A stretch of 64,000 nucleotides of DNA from positions 63,610,501-63,674,500 of the forward strand of contig JAVUNC010000004.1 in NCBI GenBank assembly GCA_032173965.1. Direction: 5' to 3'. The notes beneath the pieces are model-generated. The model did not search any database and had not been told where the DNA came from. It saw only the letters and a program-made list of their open reading frames with translations. Positions 46,561 through 59,057 of the stretch are shown here, one piece after another. The position numbers were made by a program, and so were the translations under genes. The DNA is from Sitta carolinensis (lineage: Eukaryota > Chordata > Aves > Passeriformes > Sittidae). How positions within the stretch are numbered: position 1 is the stretch's first letter; every line of letters starts with the position of its first letter.

Positions 46561-49500
46561 GTGAAGTGTCTAATAGCCTTGGGAAACAAATGCTGTGCTT
46601 TGGTATAATGGCTCCATTAAGATCTCATTTACCAGAGCTCCAAGACAGAAAAATAACCCAAATACATGTTATTACAGAGCTCTCTAACCCACTTCCCGTA
46701 GATCTATTTGTGTCTCTTTAGTGATCAAGTGATTTTTGAGACTCGCTGGCATGGCCAAAAGAATACAGCAGTATAGCTTCTCAGCAAAAACAGGATTTCC
46801 TGGGACTTTCTTACCTTTTTAAGGCCCTTGTAGAAACCTTAAAGGTATTATAGGGCATAAAAGGAATCTGGATGATACTCCAGCTAGCAGCCTATGGCTG
46901 AGTCAGTGTGGGATTGTTAAAGCAGTGATGGTGCATGGTGCAATACAATCCCCCAAAATAACTGAGCATCTCAGTGAACTTCAGGCCAAAATATTGCATT
47001 CACAACTCCTCACCACAGCACTGATGAAAGCTCTCACCTGCTCCAGCTTATTAATCCTTCCAAGTAACTGTGGCTTGGCTGCCCCTGTGCTCTAGAAAGC
47101 TGAAATTCAATAAACTTCACCCACATCAGTCAAGTACTTTTCACTGGTGCAGTAACTGTTAGGAAAATAATGAGTCTGGTGACCACATGGCCGCTGTATT
47201 ATTCTCATGGCATATAGTACAGCATCCAGTGCCTTGATCCAGTGGAATAAAATGCTAACCAGGAACTAAAAGGCTATCACCAACTATTTTGTATTGATGC
47301 AATTCAAAGAGAAATATGAAAAATTGGAGCTATTTACATATAAAAAATACATAAAGCAGATCTGGAGGCCCAGTTTGTCTGCTATAGAGGAGTATATTTG
47401 GCTCAGGATAATAATTTCCCCTTTTTTGGCTATAATATGTTGGCAAATTCCCATACCAGGAAACTACATTTTGAATGCAAAAACCTTTTAAGAGCAATGT
47501 CAGAATACATATTTAAAATATGCATGAAACGAAACACTTCTTACATAAAGCAGAAAACTCCTGTGACATGGATGCTGAGGTATAAATACACTAAACTTGC
47601 ATCAAGTCCTGGAACACTGATGGCTTTTATGCCCTAAAGCAGAAGAAATGGTAGCAGGACACAGCATCATTCCAGCTAAGAAAGAAAGAAAGAGAGAGAG
47701 AAAGAGAGAAGGAAAGTGAGCTCAAACCAAATGGTAAAATTTGAGGAGAGACTTCAGAAAGAGGTCTTTATGACTCTGTTCTCATTTTCTTTTCCTTCTG
47801 GAACAGGTTAATGATAGTGACATAATGGTTCTGCAGGCTTCCCTCACACAGCCTTTACATTGATGGCCTTAGCACTCAGAGGTTTGCAGCGAAACTAGCA
47901 GGGGAACAAACACTGCTGATTTTCCAAGAGTCTCATGAGCTCCTTACTGCTACAATGTCTTCCCTAGAAGGCTGCCCAAAGAGCAGGAGCCCAGCCTAGG
48001 TCTAAGGTTGCTGCATATACAGCACATATATTTGGAGACACAGCCACAGATTTCATGATTTATGTAATTCTGGGTTTTCTACACAAATGTGAGAATGTCC
48101 AAGCTTCCAGATGTATCTGCTTTATGAATTAGGAGGCAGCGCAGACAGAACCAGCCCTTCCTGCTCTGAGAGTTGTAGATGGTTCTGCTGGTTTTGGCTG
48201 CTGTGACACAGTCCAGTCATAATTCTAGGTTGAAAAAAAAAAAAATGGTGAAAAAAGGGACCAGGATTCTACCAGGTCTCTACCAAGGAAAAGCAGGTCA
48301 GAGTGTCCATCCTTCAAAGTGAGCTGAGTAGTCAACTCAGAACAGAATTCCTTCCCTCAGCAAGGATTGCTACATAAAGGCAAGCACCCTGAGAGCTTTT
48401 GCTGCTGTGTTTGTCTGCCTGCCCACAGCCAGAGAGGTGAAGGCTTTGCTTGAGACAAGCAGCCCAGAGAAATCCTTGCTGTGGGCACTTGACCTCTGGC
48501 CTCTGGCCTAACTCTACAGCCAACTAGACTTGATGCAATAAAACTTTGCATTGCTCCCTTACCTTTTGGGGCTGAAGGGACACAAAACTGTTTTTCACTC
48601 CCTTTCCCTGCCCTCCATTTCCCCATTTCTGGCACTTAGTTTCTACTCCTCTGCTGTTCTGCCATCAGGAGACTGAAGCTGTGGCCAAGGTGAAAACCAA
48701 ACAGTAAGTCTGGTGCTGGGGCTCTCTTTGCTGGCTTGTGGGTATAGCCACCTTCCTGATAGCCTGTGGCACGGCAACCACATCCCTCTTCCATAACCTT
48801 CCGAAATAATTTGCTCAATCTGAGCCTCGCAAAGCAGTGTTTGGGCACACACAACAAACTCTCTTGTCCCCCCTCCCTCCAGGGATCCCAGGATGATGGC
48901 ACAGCACTGCCAGACCCTCCCAGACTGTCTCTCAGTTACTGGGAGGTTCAGCCCTGGTACGTGCTGCAGCTCTGCAGAAACGGTCGGGCTTCATCGCTGC
49001 GCTGCGTTTAGCTCAGGGAGTGCAAATAAGTTCCCCGAGACCCATCGTGTGGTTAGTGAGAGCCAATGAGCAGCCTCATGGAGGGCACCACTTGCCAAAA
49101 GAGCAGATGTGTCCGAAGCCTGTACCAGTTAATTTCGTGACCTACTGAAATCACTGAGAGATTTATACTGCTAATTACTGACTTTGTTTCTGGTTTAATC
49201 ATCCTTTCGTTCACCTTTCTGTAAAGCTGAGAAGGGAAAAAACCCCGTGATAAACACCTCATCTTCAGCAGGATATTGTTTCAAATATAAGCACATGAAT
49301 TAAAAGATATTGGTGGGTTTTAGGAAAAAAAACAGTTACATAGAAAATATTTAAACTAAAGCTTATGATTCATCAATGAAGTGTATCTTTATTTCATTTC
49401 CAGTCAGAATCCTTCATGAAATGAAAGCAAAATTCTTTAAAGATAGTTTTCCTCTTCTGGACATGAACAAAAGAGCCACAATAGACTGATTCTTTTTATA

Positions 49501-49575
49501 AATGCACAGGAAAATAAATGACAGGGGTGAGAAACTGTAAAAATGTTATAGAAACACTAATGTCAAAATAACACT
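46561..49575. other. Unique non-coding sequence
   Basis: No gene is supported. A purine-rich (AAAG/GAGA) patch lies at 47679-47722 and an A run at 48234-48245. Overlapping short open frames at 48332-48902 are unrecognised. The segment 49080-49235 has several homeobox-like words (CCAGTTAATTTCG, GCTAATTACTGAC, GTTTAATCATCC) and could be a conserved element. Confidence 0.45.
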
Positions 49576-49612
49576 AAGAGCTTGATTCTGCGAAGTTTTA
49601 CTCCCATTCATA
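49576..49612 (+). repeat. Fragment resembling a fossil amniote repeat
   Basis: The string GAGCTTGATTCTGCGAAG followed by TTTTACTCCCATTCA resembles the 'gatcctgcaaag...actcccattgactt' word that I recall from repeated turtle, crocodile and bird elements. It is short, so confidence is low. Confidence 0.3.
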
Positions 49613-49839
49613 AATACCTTAGGCACATTGTTTCACTGAACACTGGCATTATGTGCCTCACTCCACGATGCACCCCTGATGCTGGGTTCCCCTATTTTCC
49701 ATCAGTTCAGGTGCTAGGCATACCATGTAAATACACACAGAAAAATTCCTGATAAAGAACTGTGGCTTAATAGACTGAACAGAAAGAATGTGCCTTTGTT
49801 TTTTGCACGGTAGATCCAGCTCTGAAACAGATTCTTCCT

Positions 49840-49925
49840 AAAGCCATGTGCAAATTACTCAAACCTCTCTCTACCCCTCAGGAGGGGCAGCAGTTGTTAT
49901 AGAGCTGCTTAGCATCCTGGTAATG
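49840..49925 (-). repeat. MIR-like fragment, reverse orientation
   Basis: AGCCATGTGCAAATTACTCA followed by AACCTCTCTCTACCCCTCAG matches the reverse complement of the MIR core ('gctgtgtgacc...caagttacttaacctctctgtgcctcag'). The right part decays beyond recognition. Judged by eye. Confidence 0.45.
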
Positions 49926-50542
49926 CCGACAAGCTGCCACAATCAACACAAAACAATGACCCTTAGTGCTAATGTTTTTTTCCTTCAGAAGAGATTTGTT
50001 TGCTGGAGAGAACATGTAGTAGGACAAAGGCTGTATTTCGATGTTCTCCCTGCAAATGGTATACCTCAGAGAGCAGATGAGGAAATCAAAGGCAGTGCAG
50101 CACAATCTCTCTGTGTGTTTTACTTCAGAAGCTGCATCACTTGTTGCTCAAAGAATTTTAATGCCATCAGATCTCAAGGCAGCATCACTTTTTATGGGTT
50201 GTGCTAAGGGAGAGAGGGCTGGGACCACAGGTTTAATTTTCTTCCCAACAGAGACTAGATGCCTCTCCTATCAGTTCTCTTCCCACCCACTTGCTTACAC
50301 CTGAGATTTGGGAAAACAAAGAACCCCCTAAGAAAAGCTGGTTTCAAGCACTACAAGGCTTCTGTTGCTCCTTCTTGTGTTTCCACACCCTCTCCAACCG
50401 GCAGCCTGGATATTAACATACGAGTGGCACCAATATTCTGAAGCAGTCAGCCTCAACTGCCTCTCCGACCAGGAGCCACTGAGCTGTGCATGCCTCTCAC
50501 AATCTTCTTCCACCGTGTCTCTGAAGTTAACAGAGGTGTCCC
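49926..50542. other. Unique non-coding sequence
   Basis: No gene is supported. Open frames at 49848-50207, 50041-50304 and 50259-50441 overlap each other and are unrecognised. Confidence 0.5.
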
Positions 50543-50654
50543 CCAAACCAAACCAAACCAACAACCAAACCAAACCAAACCAAACCAAACCAAACCAAAC
50601 CAAACCAAACCAAACCAAACCAAACCAAACCAAACCAAACCAAACCAAACCAAA
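50543..50654 (+). repeat. (CCAAA)n pentamer satellite
   Basis: About 22 near-perfect CCAAA units, with one irregular ACCAACAACC step near the left end. The repeated Lys-Pro-Asn-Gln-Thr (+) and Trp-Phe-Gly-Leu-Val (-) peptides are artefacts of the five-base period, which puts the same pentapeptide in every frame. Confidence 0.97.
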
Positions 50655-52860
50655 TCTACTGACTACAGCATGTGGCACGATCGGTTGTTTCCCCGATCCG
50701 GGAAAATTTGTTGTCAGGGACTTAACTGTGTATGAAAGGAATGTTGTTTCATTTCAGAACCAGAGATTTCCGACAAGACAGAGCATGAGCTTTCTGAAAG
50801 GCGAGAGCTTTTTGTTTTTTTCTCACAAACATGCTCAGACATAGCTTTTCTTTCAGCTAATTAAGCTGTTTTAAAGCAAACTGGTCAAACAGTGACATCG
50901 TGGTGGGGAGCCTTGGAATCAATTGCATGATATAGAAGGCAGGACATTTAAAGGGTGACTTCTGCAATTGTTTCCCCTGGCTGAATCTTTTCTACTTGGT
51001 CAATGCTGCCAGAGTGACCCTATACAATTGGGAGAATTCAAAGCCACTGACCTCAAGAGATGCCATTAAGAAGGCAACTGCAGAATAAGATTTCATGGTT
51101 GGGAGCCAAATTTACCTTCTTCTTCCATGTCTTGATGCTTGCAATATTTTATATGTATGTTTTCTTCCTGTCATTAGCATATTCCTAAAGCAGCTAGATA
51201 GAAAGAGAAGGCAGATGTGAGGCAGCATTGGCAATAACTGCATCTTGGCTATACAGGAGAGCTGGACCATTTTAGGCAAAAGCTACAGCTGCAAACAAAT
51301 CATCTTACAGCATTACAGTGGTTCCTTAGGCTTCGTGACAGTGAGTGATCGGTAGGAGTAAGATTCACTTTGCTAGCACAGAGGATGGACTCTGCCCAGC
51401 ATGTATTTTGTTAAACAGAGTATGACATCCATTGTTTTTCCTAGCTGCTGGGTATAAAATCAGTGAATTTCAACATCTGTCAAATGACCATACAGTTTCC
51501 CATGTGCAAAGAATAGACAAATTTGAAACATTCTATTAATAATCAGAAACACTAGCAAAAAATGGGTTCCTCGCTGTTCTCTTTCTGCAGATGTCAGGGA
51601 GGCCATTCAGTCAGGCAGCTGACACACAAAGAAACCTTGGAAAACCTGCAAATGGAGGAGCCACTGCTGCAGCCCCTTGCAAAGCAATTCTAAATGCAAC
51701 AGATAGTGACAGTTTCCTGTGCAACTAAGGAGATGCTCCAACCAGGTGTTTCCAGCATGCCCAAACAGGCTGAGGCTGAGTCAAGGTTCATGGCATTGGG
51801 CTGTCTTTCCACAAAGACATCAGATGTGGTGGTTTGCCCTATGTGCGCGGCACGCACAGACAAAACGGAGGTGCTACAGAATCTGGTTGTAAGGTGTGAT
51901 GAAGGATCCCTACCTGTCCATTTTTGCACCACAAGAATCTACCCGAAGCCCAGCCAGCCCTCCTGGACATACTCTATGTCATTGCCTCCTGCAGAAACCC
52001 CTTGACACTGCATCTCTTTGGACACAAGGTCTCCTTTAGGACAAAAGGGATACACCATCTCACCACGCTGCATGAGAGGAGCAGTGCCCTTGCTGAGGGG
52101 CTCAGGCAGTTCCTGGGTCTCTCCATACAGTTACACAGGGCATCTCTGTGGATGTCTTACACCTGCATCATGCATGCACATTGCTTCAGAGGGAGCTAGA
52201 GGAATCTCTTAAACAGGATCATGACAACAAAATATCTAGGGACAGATTGCATTGCAGGCCAACATGACCCACCTAGAAACACCATGTGATCTCTTGCTCT
52301 GAAGCCTGGCTATCTCTGGGAGACAGTCATCTCTGGACCATGGCTGCTCCCAGCCCAGCTGCATATCAGGGCAGTGCTCTGTCCAATCAGCCTGGCCTGT
52401 CCAGACACGAGGGCTACGTCTGCAACAGCAGAAGAGTCAGAGAGTGATGGAAGGGGGTCGGTGCCCCCTTGCATCCCACAGGCAGCAGTACTCCTGGATG
52501 TGCAGAAGAGCCTGTCTGTGGGAGAGCATCATCCCTAGGCCTCCCCCTTTCCCCACGTGTATATCATCCCCTCCCCTTCTGAGGGGACTCTGAGCCCCAC
52601 TGGCCCCCCACTCCCCTTCCTGTGATGTCGCATGTTCAACGTGAAGACTTGCTCTGTAGAAGCCATGTGTTGTCATAATGTAACATCATTAAACAAAGTG
52701 TTTAGAGCAGTTTTCACAGAGCCAGAACATGAACAACAAAACCCGCCAATTACAGTGTCATTTGGTGTAGTTGTTAAGGTTTCAAATGTCTCCAACTTTC
52801 TCTGGTAGGCCATATTGAGCTTGTCACAGCGAACATCTGAGATAACGATTTGCTAGGCAA
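50655..52860. other. Unique non-coding sequence
   Basis: No gene is supported. The part at about 51690-52620 is GC-richer and holds overlapping open frames (51694-52005, 51924-52199, 52437-52676) without recognised domains. It could be old repeat or pseudogene debris, but I cannot name a parent. Confidence 0.4.
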
Positions 52861-53260
52861 TGTGCAATTCTCGCCTTTTTTTTTTTTAATATCCAAGAAG
52901 AAAGAGTTCTTTATAATAATTTGGCTCAAATGTCTACACACATTGCTCCAGCGTCTGTAGCAGCATGTGTTTCTAGGATTGTTCTGGAAGAGAAAATGCA
53001 GAAACAGCAGGGAGCAGAAGATAAACAGGCAATTCGTGACTCATTAAAACAAGCATTGGTAGCCAACATTGTGGAGTGTGTGAAGGCCCCAGATCCAACT
53101 CGCCTATAAACTTTTTTTACCAGCTGGACTTAGCATCTGTCAGAGTTTGGAAGGAGAGATAATCTGGTACAAATGATTTCAGTGTGTCGCATTTATTAAC
53201 CTGCCACCTTACATAACGCTGCTGATTGGGAACCGGGGACTGGCTTGAGCAGTGACACAG
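52861..53260. promoter_or_regulatory. CNE-like stretch with a Lys/Glu/Gln-rich 62-codon frame
   Basis: The frame at 52921-53109 (+) encodes a polar, charged peptide (for example EEKMQKQQGAEDKQ) unlike the random frames elsewhere. There is no acceptor or donor at sensible places and the start context is poor. The flanking bases (TGTGTCGCATTTATTAACCTGCC, CATAACGCTGCTGATTGGG) look like a conserved element with retained CpGs. A non-coding element is more likely than an exon. Confidence 0.2.
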
Positions 53261-55231
53261 CTTATGGTCCAAACAGTACGACTTCACTATTAAAGATGCT
53301 GCCTTCCCTGCCTCTTTTTAAATTATAATGAAGACAATAGAGCAACTGCAAAAGAGATACTGAAGAGAACTTAAAAAGCAGTGCAGTTTTGAGAAATGTA
53401 CATGCCAAGGTAATATCCTCAGCAGATCTTTTCTGCTTTGCTTTTGTTTCCCCTGTCCCCACTTTACTCCATATGCTCAGAAAACTTTTTAGTCTGCGTC
53501 TCACAGGAGCTGGGATCCACACTGCTAAATAAAGCAAATGCCCTGTTTCACCCCCTGAGCCAGTGCTCAGCCAGCACGATGTTATTTACTGCCCAAAAAG
53601 CTCCAGGAGAGGAAAACATTGTGGATGTTGTGGCAGGCTCAACACCTCACATAAAAATTAACATTTTTTTGAAAGCGTTTTGGAGAATTTAAAATATGGT
53701 CTCCATTTTTAATGCAGTTTCTTTCATTAAGGGTCTGATCCTTCTCTAATTAATGTAGATGAAAAAATTCCTTTTGGTTCCAAAAGGGAAAAGGCTGGTT
53801 CCTGATGCTCTGCAGAAACTGATGGCTTGGCAAGAGGAAAAAAAATCTATCAAAAATAATATATATGTTTATCTTAGTTCGGGGTTTAGCTCTTTACAGC
53901 TCACTGAACACTTACTAGGGACTACTTGACAAATAGAAAACTGCAGAGTGGTATTTTGCTTCTGCTCCAGATCAGATGCCGTGAATTCCAAATTAATAGA
54001 GATGTTTACTCTCTAATACAAAATTTACATGTATTAGCTTATAAAATATGAATGTGACCATTTCTTACTGCAAAACACAGCATTTCCATTTAAAAAACAA
54101 AAACTGCGGAGACTTTGGGAGGAAAAAAACCCAACACTCAGGCTTAGGAATACCTCACATTTCATTTTGGTTAGCCTATTATTTGTAGTTTTGAAACTTT
54201 ATTGGTCCCTGATCTAATCTTTTCTGAGTATGAAAACATTAACATATGGTTTAACACAGCACAGGGCTGGAAAGTCCATATCCCAAATGCACATTGTATG
54301 CAGGGTGACATTCACACTAAATATCATCCCACAGGGTCTGTACTCCATTTTACCTGGGATTGGAGAGCTATGAAATCTCTGGAAAAGTTGTTCATGAGTC
54401 TGAACCAAATGGCGTGCAGTGTACTGAGATACTAGCAGCGTGTGCTGCTGCCAAAGGTTGTGGCTCAAATGTCTCTCTAAGTAACATTAAAAATCTGCTG
54501 CTTCATGCCTATGAATTTCAATATTTATAGCGTTCAATAAAATGGTCCACTGTCAGAGAGAGTTGTGCCACTGTGCACTCTCTGAGCAGATGGGCTGCAA
54601 TATGGCACATTTACATGGACCAGCTGTGGAGTGCAGAAATGAATGCTGGTCAGAGGCAGGCTGGAGGCACCACATCTGGAATGCAAACAGACCCGCCTCT
54701 GCAGCCGCCAGGATGTTTCCTGAGCAGGATGAGCTCTGATTTAGGGCCCCTCACCAGTGTACCTTAAACTGTATCAAGAGTCCTCATTAACACAAGAGAC
54801 TATGGTAAGGTTTAGGGCCTGGAACTTCTCTGCTGGGCATCTGTTAGAGCCCAGGGATGGCACTCTGCAGCCTGGCAAAGAGGTGCCCCGGAGAGACATT
54901 GTCTTTTCTACCATGTTATGGGGTAGATTTGACTTCTTGTGTTTTAAAATTCTCTCCTGTGCAATTTTGTACGCTGAATTCCTACCAACGCAAGCAGCAA
55001 ACAAGATTCTCTCACCTCCCACCCTTCCCCATGTCCCCCTGGGCAACTAGAAAGTGTGCTAATACTCTGAAATTTAATTGATTTTTTTTTAAGCAGGAAA
55101 CAGTGAATACTGCAGTACCACATAAAAAGAATAAAGTGCAAGTCTTGGGGAATTTTTGCCCTTTTAGATCACAATTTCTAGAAAAGAGACTGCTGGCCAC
55201 TTCTATATAAATCATTTTATGCTGCGCTTGG
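53261..55231. other. Unique non-coding sequence
   Basis: No gene is supported. Open frames are under 100 codons and mirror each other on opposite strands (54202-54468, 54757-55046). A GGGTCTGATCCTTCTC word at about 53731 hints at another worn amniote repeat but is too short to call. Confidence 0.45.
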
Positions 55232-55300
55232 GCAAAATCCTGGAGTCTCTGAAATCAATGGCAGAATTCCCACTCATTCACAGTAGAGTTAGGATTTTGC
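55232..55300. repeat. Inverted-repeat fossil element
   Basis: GCAAAATCCT (55232-55241) and its exact reverse complement AGGATTTTGC (55291-55300) bound 49 bases that include GAAATCAATGGCAGAATTCC. The 'caaaatcctg...gaaatcaatggcaaaactccc' wording is one I recall from dispersed amniote palindromic repeats. The inverted ends are seen directly; the repeat assignment is inference. Confidence 0.45.
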
Positions 55301-58073
55301 TCAATTTGAATAAATAGACCTTAAAGTGGGTATAAAAAATAATTTACTCTCATATTAAGGCCCCTCTGTGCTTTCAGAGTGATCTAATGTGTCCTTTGTG
55401 TATATAAAAATCATATGCTTAAATCAAAAGGACAGAGCGAATATATAATTCAGCACAGAAATAATAAACCCCAAATTAATACATCTGATAATGCAGATCA
55501 GAGCTTCCAGTTTTTCCAAATCAATGTATTTCATCACCACATTTTACTTTGATAGAGGTGTTAAGAGTGTTCTGGGAGGGGAATACAGGTGTGAGAGATA
55601 AAACACTTTTTGAAATAGGATATTATTTGTCATTTCAGCCTTCCCAGAGCCAATACTGGAGTGACAGTACCAGCTGAAGTTGCTGCCAGGAAACTTCATG
55701 GCAGCTTCTCACTTACCTGGCTTGGAAGTATAAATGAAAGAGTTTAATGTGCCACTGAGGCTGAACATGGGAAACTGTGAAGAACTGGTGTTTTTCTCCC
55801 AGATAGTTTATTCCCCTTCTTCTTCCCCTTCTCTTACCTCTGCCATTTATAAGTTTTAGAGAATTTTTAAAGGCTTGGCTGGTTTTAATGAACAGGCACA
55901 TGAAGGGGGGAATAAACTGCCCAGTGCATGCTGTCTTTTTGCTGGAAGAAAGCATGACAAAAACTAACATGAATAGAGCTTTAAAAAGAGCATTGCAATG
56001 TGTCTAAATTATTCTTTTTCACCATTCCTGCATATCTGTGACACTCTGAAGGCCAAATGTGCTGAGGAAATCCCTAGCCAACACCTACAGAAAGGGCTCT
56101 GTAGCATACAGCATCAATGTGCATTTAAAAAATATTGTGAAAACAGATATGTGCACTTTGTGCTCAGTTCTGCTCTCAGGAAAAAAAAATAACCCTGAGC
56201 CTCTCTTCCAGAGACCTGAACAACGGGGCAGCCTGGGATTCAGCCTTGGGTCTAGCTGGCAGCATAGGAATAGCTCTGGTTTCTTTGCCTGTGAACAAGA
56301 AATATGTCCTGCACCACTGCAGGCTAGCTGCAAGTGAAAATATACATCAGGTTGTGAGGTGCCTCAGAACTGTGACCACAGGGCAATATTGACTCCAAAA
56401 ATACCTGGAGGGCTTGATGTCCCTTTTGGTCATCTACCTACTAATCAAGGAAAATTTAGGTAGTTGCTGTTTGAAGCAAGGTTCACAGCATCTCTGCTTC
56501 TGTAGCCTCTCAGATCTGTTAGTGCAATTTTAATCTAGATTTACAGATATGACCTTCCTCCTCTGCCAGGCAAAGCTGTGGGACCCACCTGAGTGGTAGG
56601 GGAGCCCCTGAGGCCAAGGCAGCATGGCTGAGCAGCTCCCAGCTGACAAGAAATAAGTTACAGCACTTGAGGACACTCTCTGTCTCTTGCTGCCTGGGCT
56701 CAAAGGCAGCAGACAGAGCCGTTACCATCACAAATCACTCCAACCTTGGATGTCCATCAGGCAAGCACTGTTCCAGCACGGAGCTGTCTAGCACAACATG
56801 TGCCTGTCATGGACTGCTGCACATGCAAGTTTTCCCATCTTGTAGGAGATATTTTGACCATATCCTCGCTGACAAGAAACAAGTCTATTTACAGCTATCT
56901 TCTTTTCATAAATAACTTAGCCCTTGCTCCAGTGCACACACATGTGTATTTGGCTTCCCGTGTTATTTATTATCCTTTTTATTTTTTTCCTTTCATGTCA
57001 ATGCAGAAGTGGTACAGGGAACTTCTAAGTTTATTGTAATTGCTGTAAGAAGTTTTGTAAGGACTCAGACCTCAATGCCTATTGAATTTCATCTCTTCCC
57101 TGACAATAGCTGCATTTGACTTCTTCATAGCAAACACTGTAATCCTGGGTGACTGCACAGTAAAGTGCGATATTTTTGTTCTGATAGAATTACACACAGT
57201 GGAAAAGGGCAGGTGTTAGGGAGTTACTGCCAGTTCTCAGATGCTCTTGCTCATCCCCAAGACTTGCTGAGTCTCGACCCTCAGCTAAATTTAGAGCAGC
57301 CTGTGGATTAATCTAATTTGCACTGTTCTGGCAGTGGTCAGCAGAGGGGTTCTTCCAGCTGATGATGGGCTGGATGAGAATGAATCATGGGCTATATTCA
57401 GCCACAGACTGTATGTTCTGCATCTAACAGCAGCATAAGAGTACTAAGTACCACTTTTAAACAGAAAATATTCTTGATTTTACTGACTAGAAAGATCTCT
57501 GCTTGACCCCCATTCACAGTGCAGAACTAGCACAGCACAGGGAGGAGAGGTGGAATTCTGTGCATCCAAGAGAGCTGTTTAGCAAGGGAGGGACTTTTTT
57601 GTGGTACTGGTGGAAATCTGTTGGTGACTGTGAAGTCAGCCTTTCACATTCCTTCATAGATTGCAAAGGAAAATGAGCATTTTCTTTTTCTTATAAACTG
57701 AGTACCTCTCACCTGAAAACCAATGCAAAACAAGTGTAGAACTCTCTTCTTCATGCCAAGACCTTTCCACTGTGAAGGAAAGGTGGACTTTGGTGTCCCC
57801 TGTGTGTGGGAGGAACATTAAAAGAAATGTCTGCAGATGATTAAATCGTATTTGTTGCAGTAGTGTCTGCAGTCCCATCTTTGGTGCAATCATTAGGGAT
57901 CAAGTTGCTGCTTGAAGCAAAATGTTCACATTATATAGCTTGAACTGAGATGCCAGGGAAGGTCAGTGTGTGCTGGCCATGCACAGTCCAGCATGACCAA
58001 AGAAGCAGCAATGGAGCTTGGTCCATATGTTTTTCCTGCTCTCGCTGCTGAGCAAAACCCTGCCACTTCGGTT
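55301..58073. other. Unique non-coding sequence
   Basis: No gene is supported. Open frames under 100 codons at 55713-55970, 55998-56337, 56519-57039 and 57654-57893 have no recognised domain. The stretch 55300-55500 is AT-rich. Confidence 0.5.
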
Positions 58074-58135
58074 TCAGAGCTTTGAAGGCCAGAAGGGACC
58101 TTTATATCATGCCGTCATCAGCCCTGGCTGGGACT
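58074..58135 (-). repeat. CR1-like LINE tail fragment
   Basis: The segment AGAGCTTTGAAGGCCAGAAGGGACCTTTATATCATG... resembles, in reverse orientation, the 3' end of CR1 retrotransposons ('gatgatctttaaaggtcccttccaac'). No CR1 terminal octamer repeat (ATTCTATG) is present. The similarity is short and judged by eye. Confidence 0.45.
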
Positions 58136-58210
58136 GCCCAGGCAACAGATGGCTGACATGCAAGTGAAGCTCATCAGGGAAAAAAATTCTGCTTTATAAT
58201 AATATTCCAG

Positions 58211-58275
58211 GAGAAAAAAAAAGAAAAAATAAAATAAAAAAAAAAAAAAAAAAAAAGAGAAAGAAAAACAACTCA
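58211..58275 (+). repeat. A-rich simple tract
   Basis: Almost pure A with scattered G and T, including more than 20 consecutive A. It gives rise to poly-Phe minus frames (58194-58547), which are artefacts. Confidence 0.9.
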
Positions 58276-59057
58276 AACCCAGGAAATCCTAAAACTCCAT
58301 AAAGAGCTTTACCAACAAGAGAAAACGAAAATCCAACCCTGCAATATTTTCCTTTGGCAGCATCAGAACATGATGTTTTAAAACAAATCAGAGTCCCTTG
58401 GGCTCTTGGCAGCTGCCACAGTGTTTCATCACCGCTTTTAACAGCGGGAAGCTTTTCAGCCATAGGATAGTGTAGTGCTATTGGTGGGGGGTACTCAAGT
58501 GGGTCGGGGCTTTGCTCAGGGCCCAAACCATGCTGCTTCAAAGCCATACATCCTCAGAGGAGCCGTGGGCTGCCACTGCTCGTGGAGCCGTGCGGCACAA
58601 CGTGCCCCCTCCGGGAGGCTGAGCTGGTGTTTAAGCTGTCAGGGATGCAGCTGGCAGGGGGAAACCATCCAGGACTGGGGACCAAAGCAGCCCCAGGTCA
58701 TCTAGGTTGCCTGTCCTTTTGGCAAGGTGACTTCCCAGCACTGAGTCAAGTGAGCATCCCCAGGCCACCAGGAATGTGCTCAGCTGACACAGGCCTGGCA
58801 GCCCAGGCTGTCCCTGGGCTCTAGCCTCACTTCCCATGGTGGCAGCCAGCTCTGCTGAGCTGTGCCTGGTGCCGGCACAGACACCCTCGGGCAAGGCTTG
58901 GAAAGGCGCTTGCCAGGTCAGGGTTACCACCCAAGGGCAATTCTTCCAAGAAATGTCTCTCTGTAGTGCCCACGAGCACACCAGCCCACACAGACGCTGC
59001 AGTGTGGCCTGCCCACCCAGGGCAGCAGGCCTGGCGCCAGGAGAGCCTGCTGCCCTT
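58276..59057. other. GC-rich flank of the minisatellite
   Basis: From about 58480 the sequence is distinctly GC-rich and open in several frames on both strands (58475-58705, 58582-58824, 58631-59302 minus). The peptides are unrecognised. This may be part of the same local GC-rich expansion that hosts the minisatellite, or an unannotated non-coding transcript. Confidence 0.35.

Noticed and set aside
46065..46721. 218-codon + frame in the GC-rich patch
   Set aside because: Overlaps several other open frames in stop-poor DNA; Pro/Ser/Gln-rich with no domain or splice support.
50328..50844. Pro/Asn/Gln/Thr and Trp/Phe/Gly repeat peptides
   Set aside because: Artefact of the five-base (CCAAA)n period.
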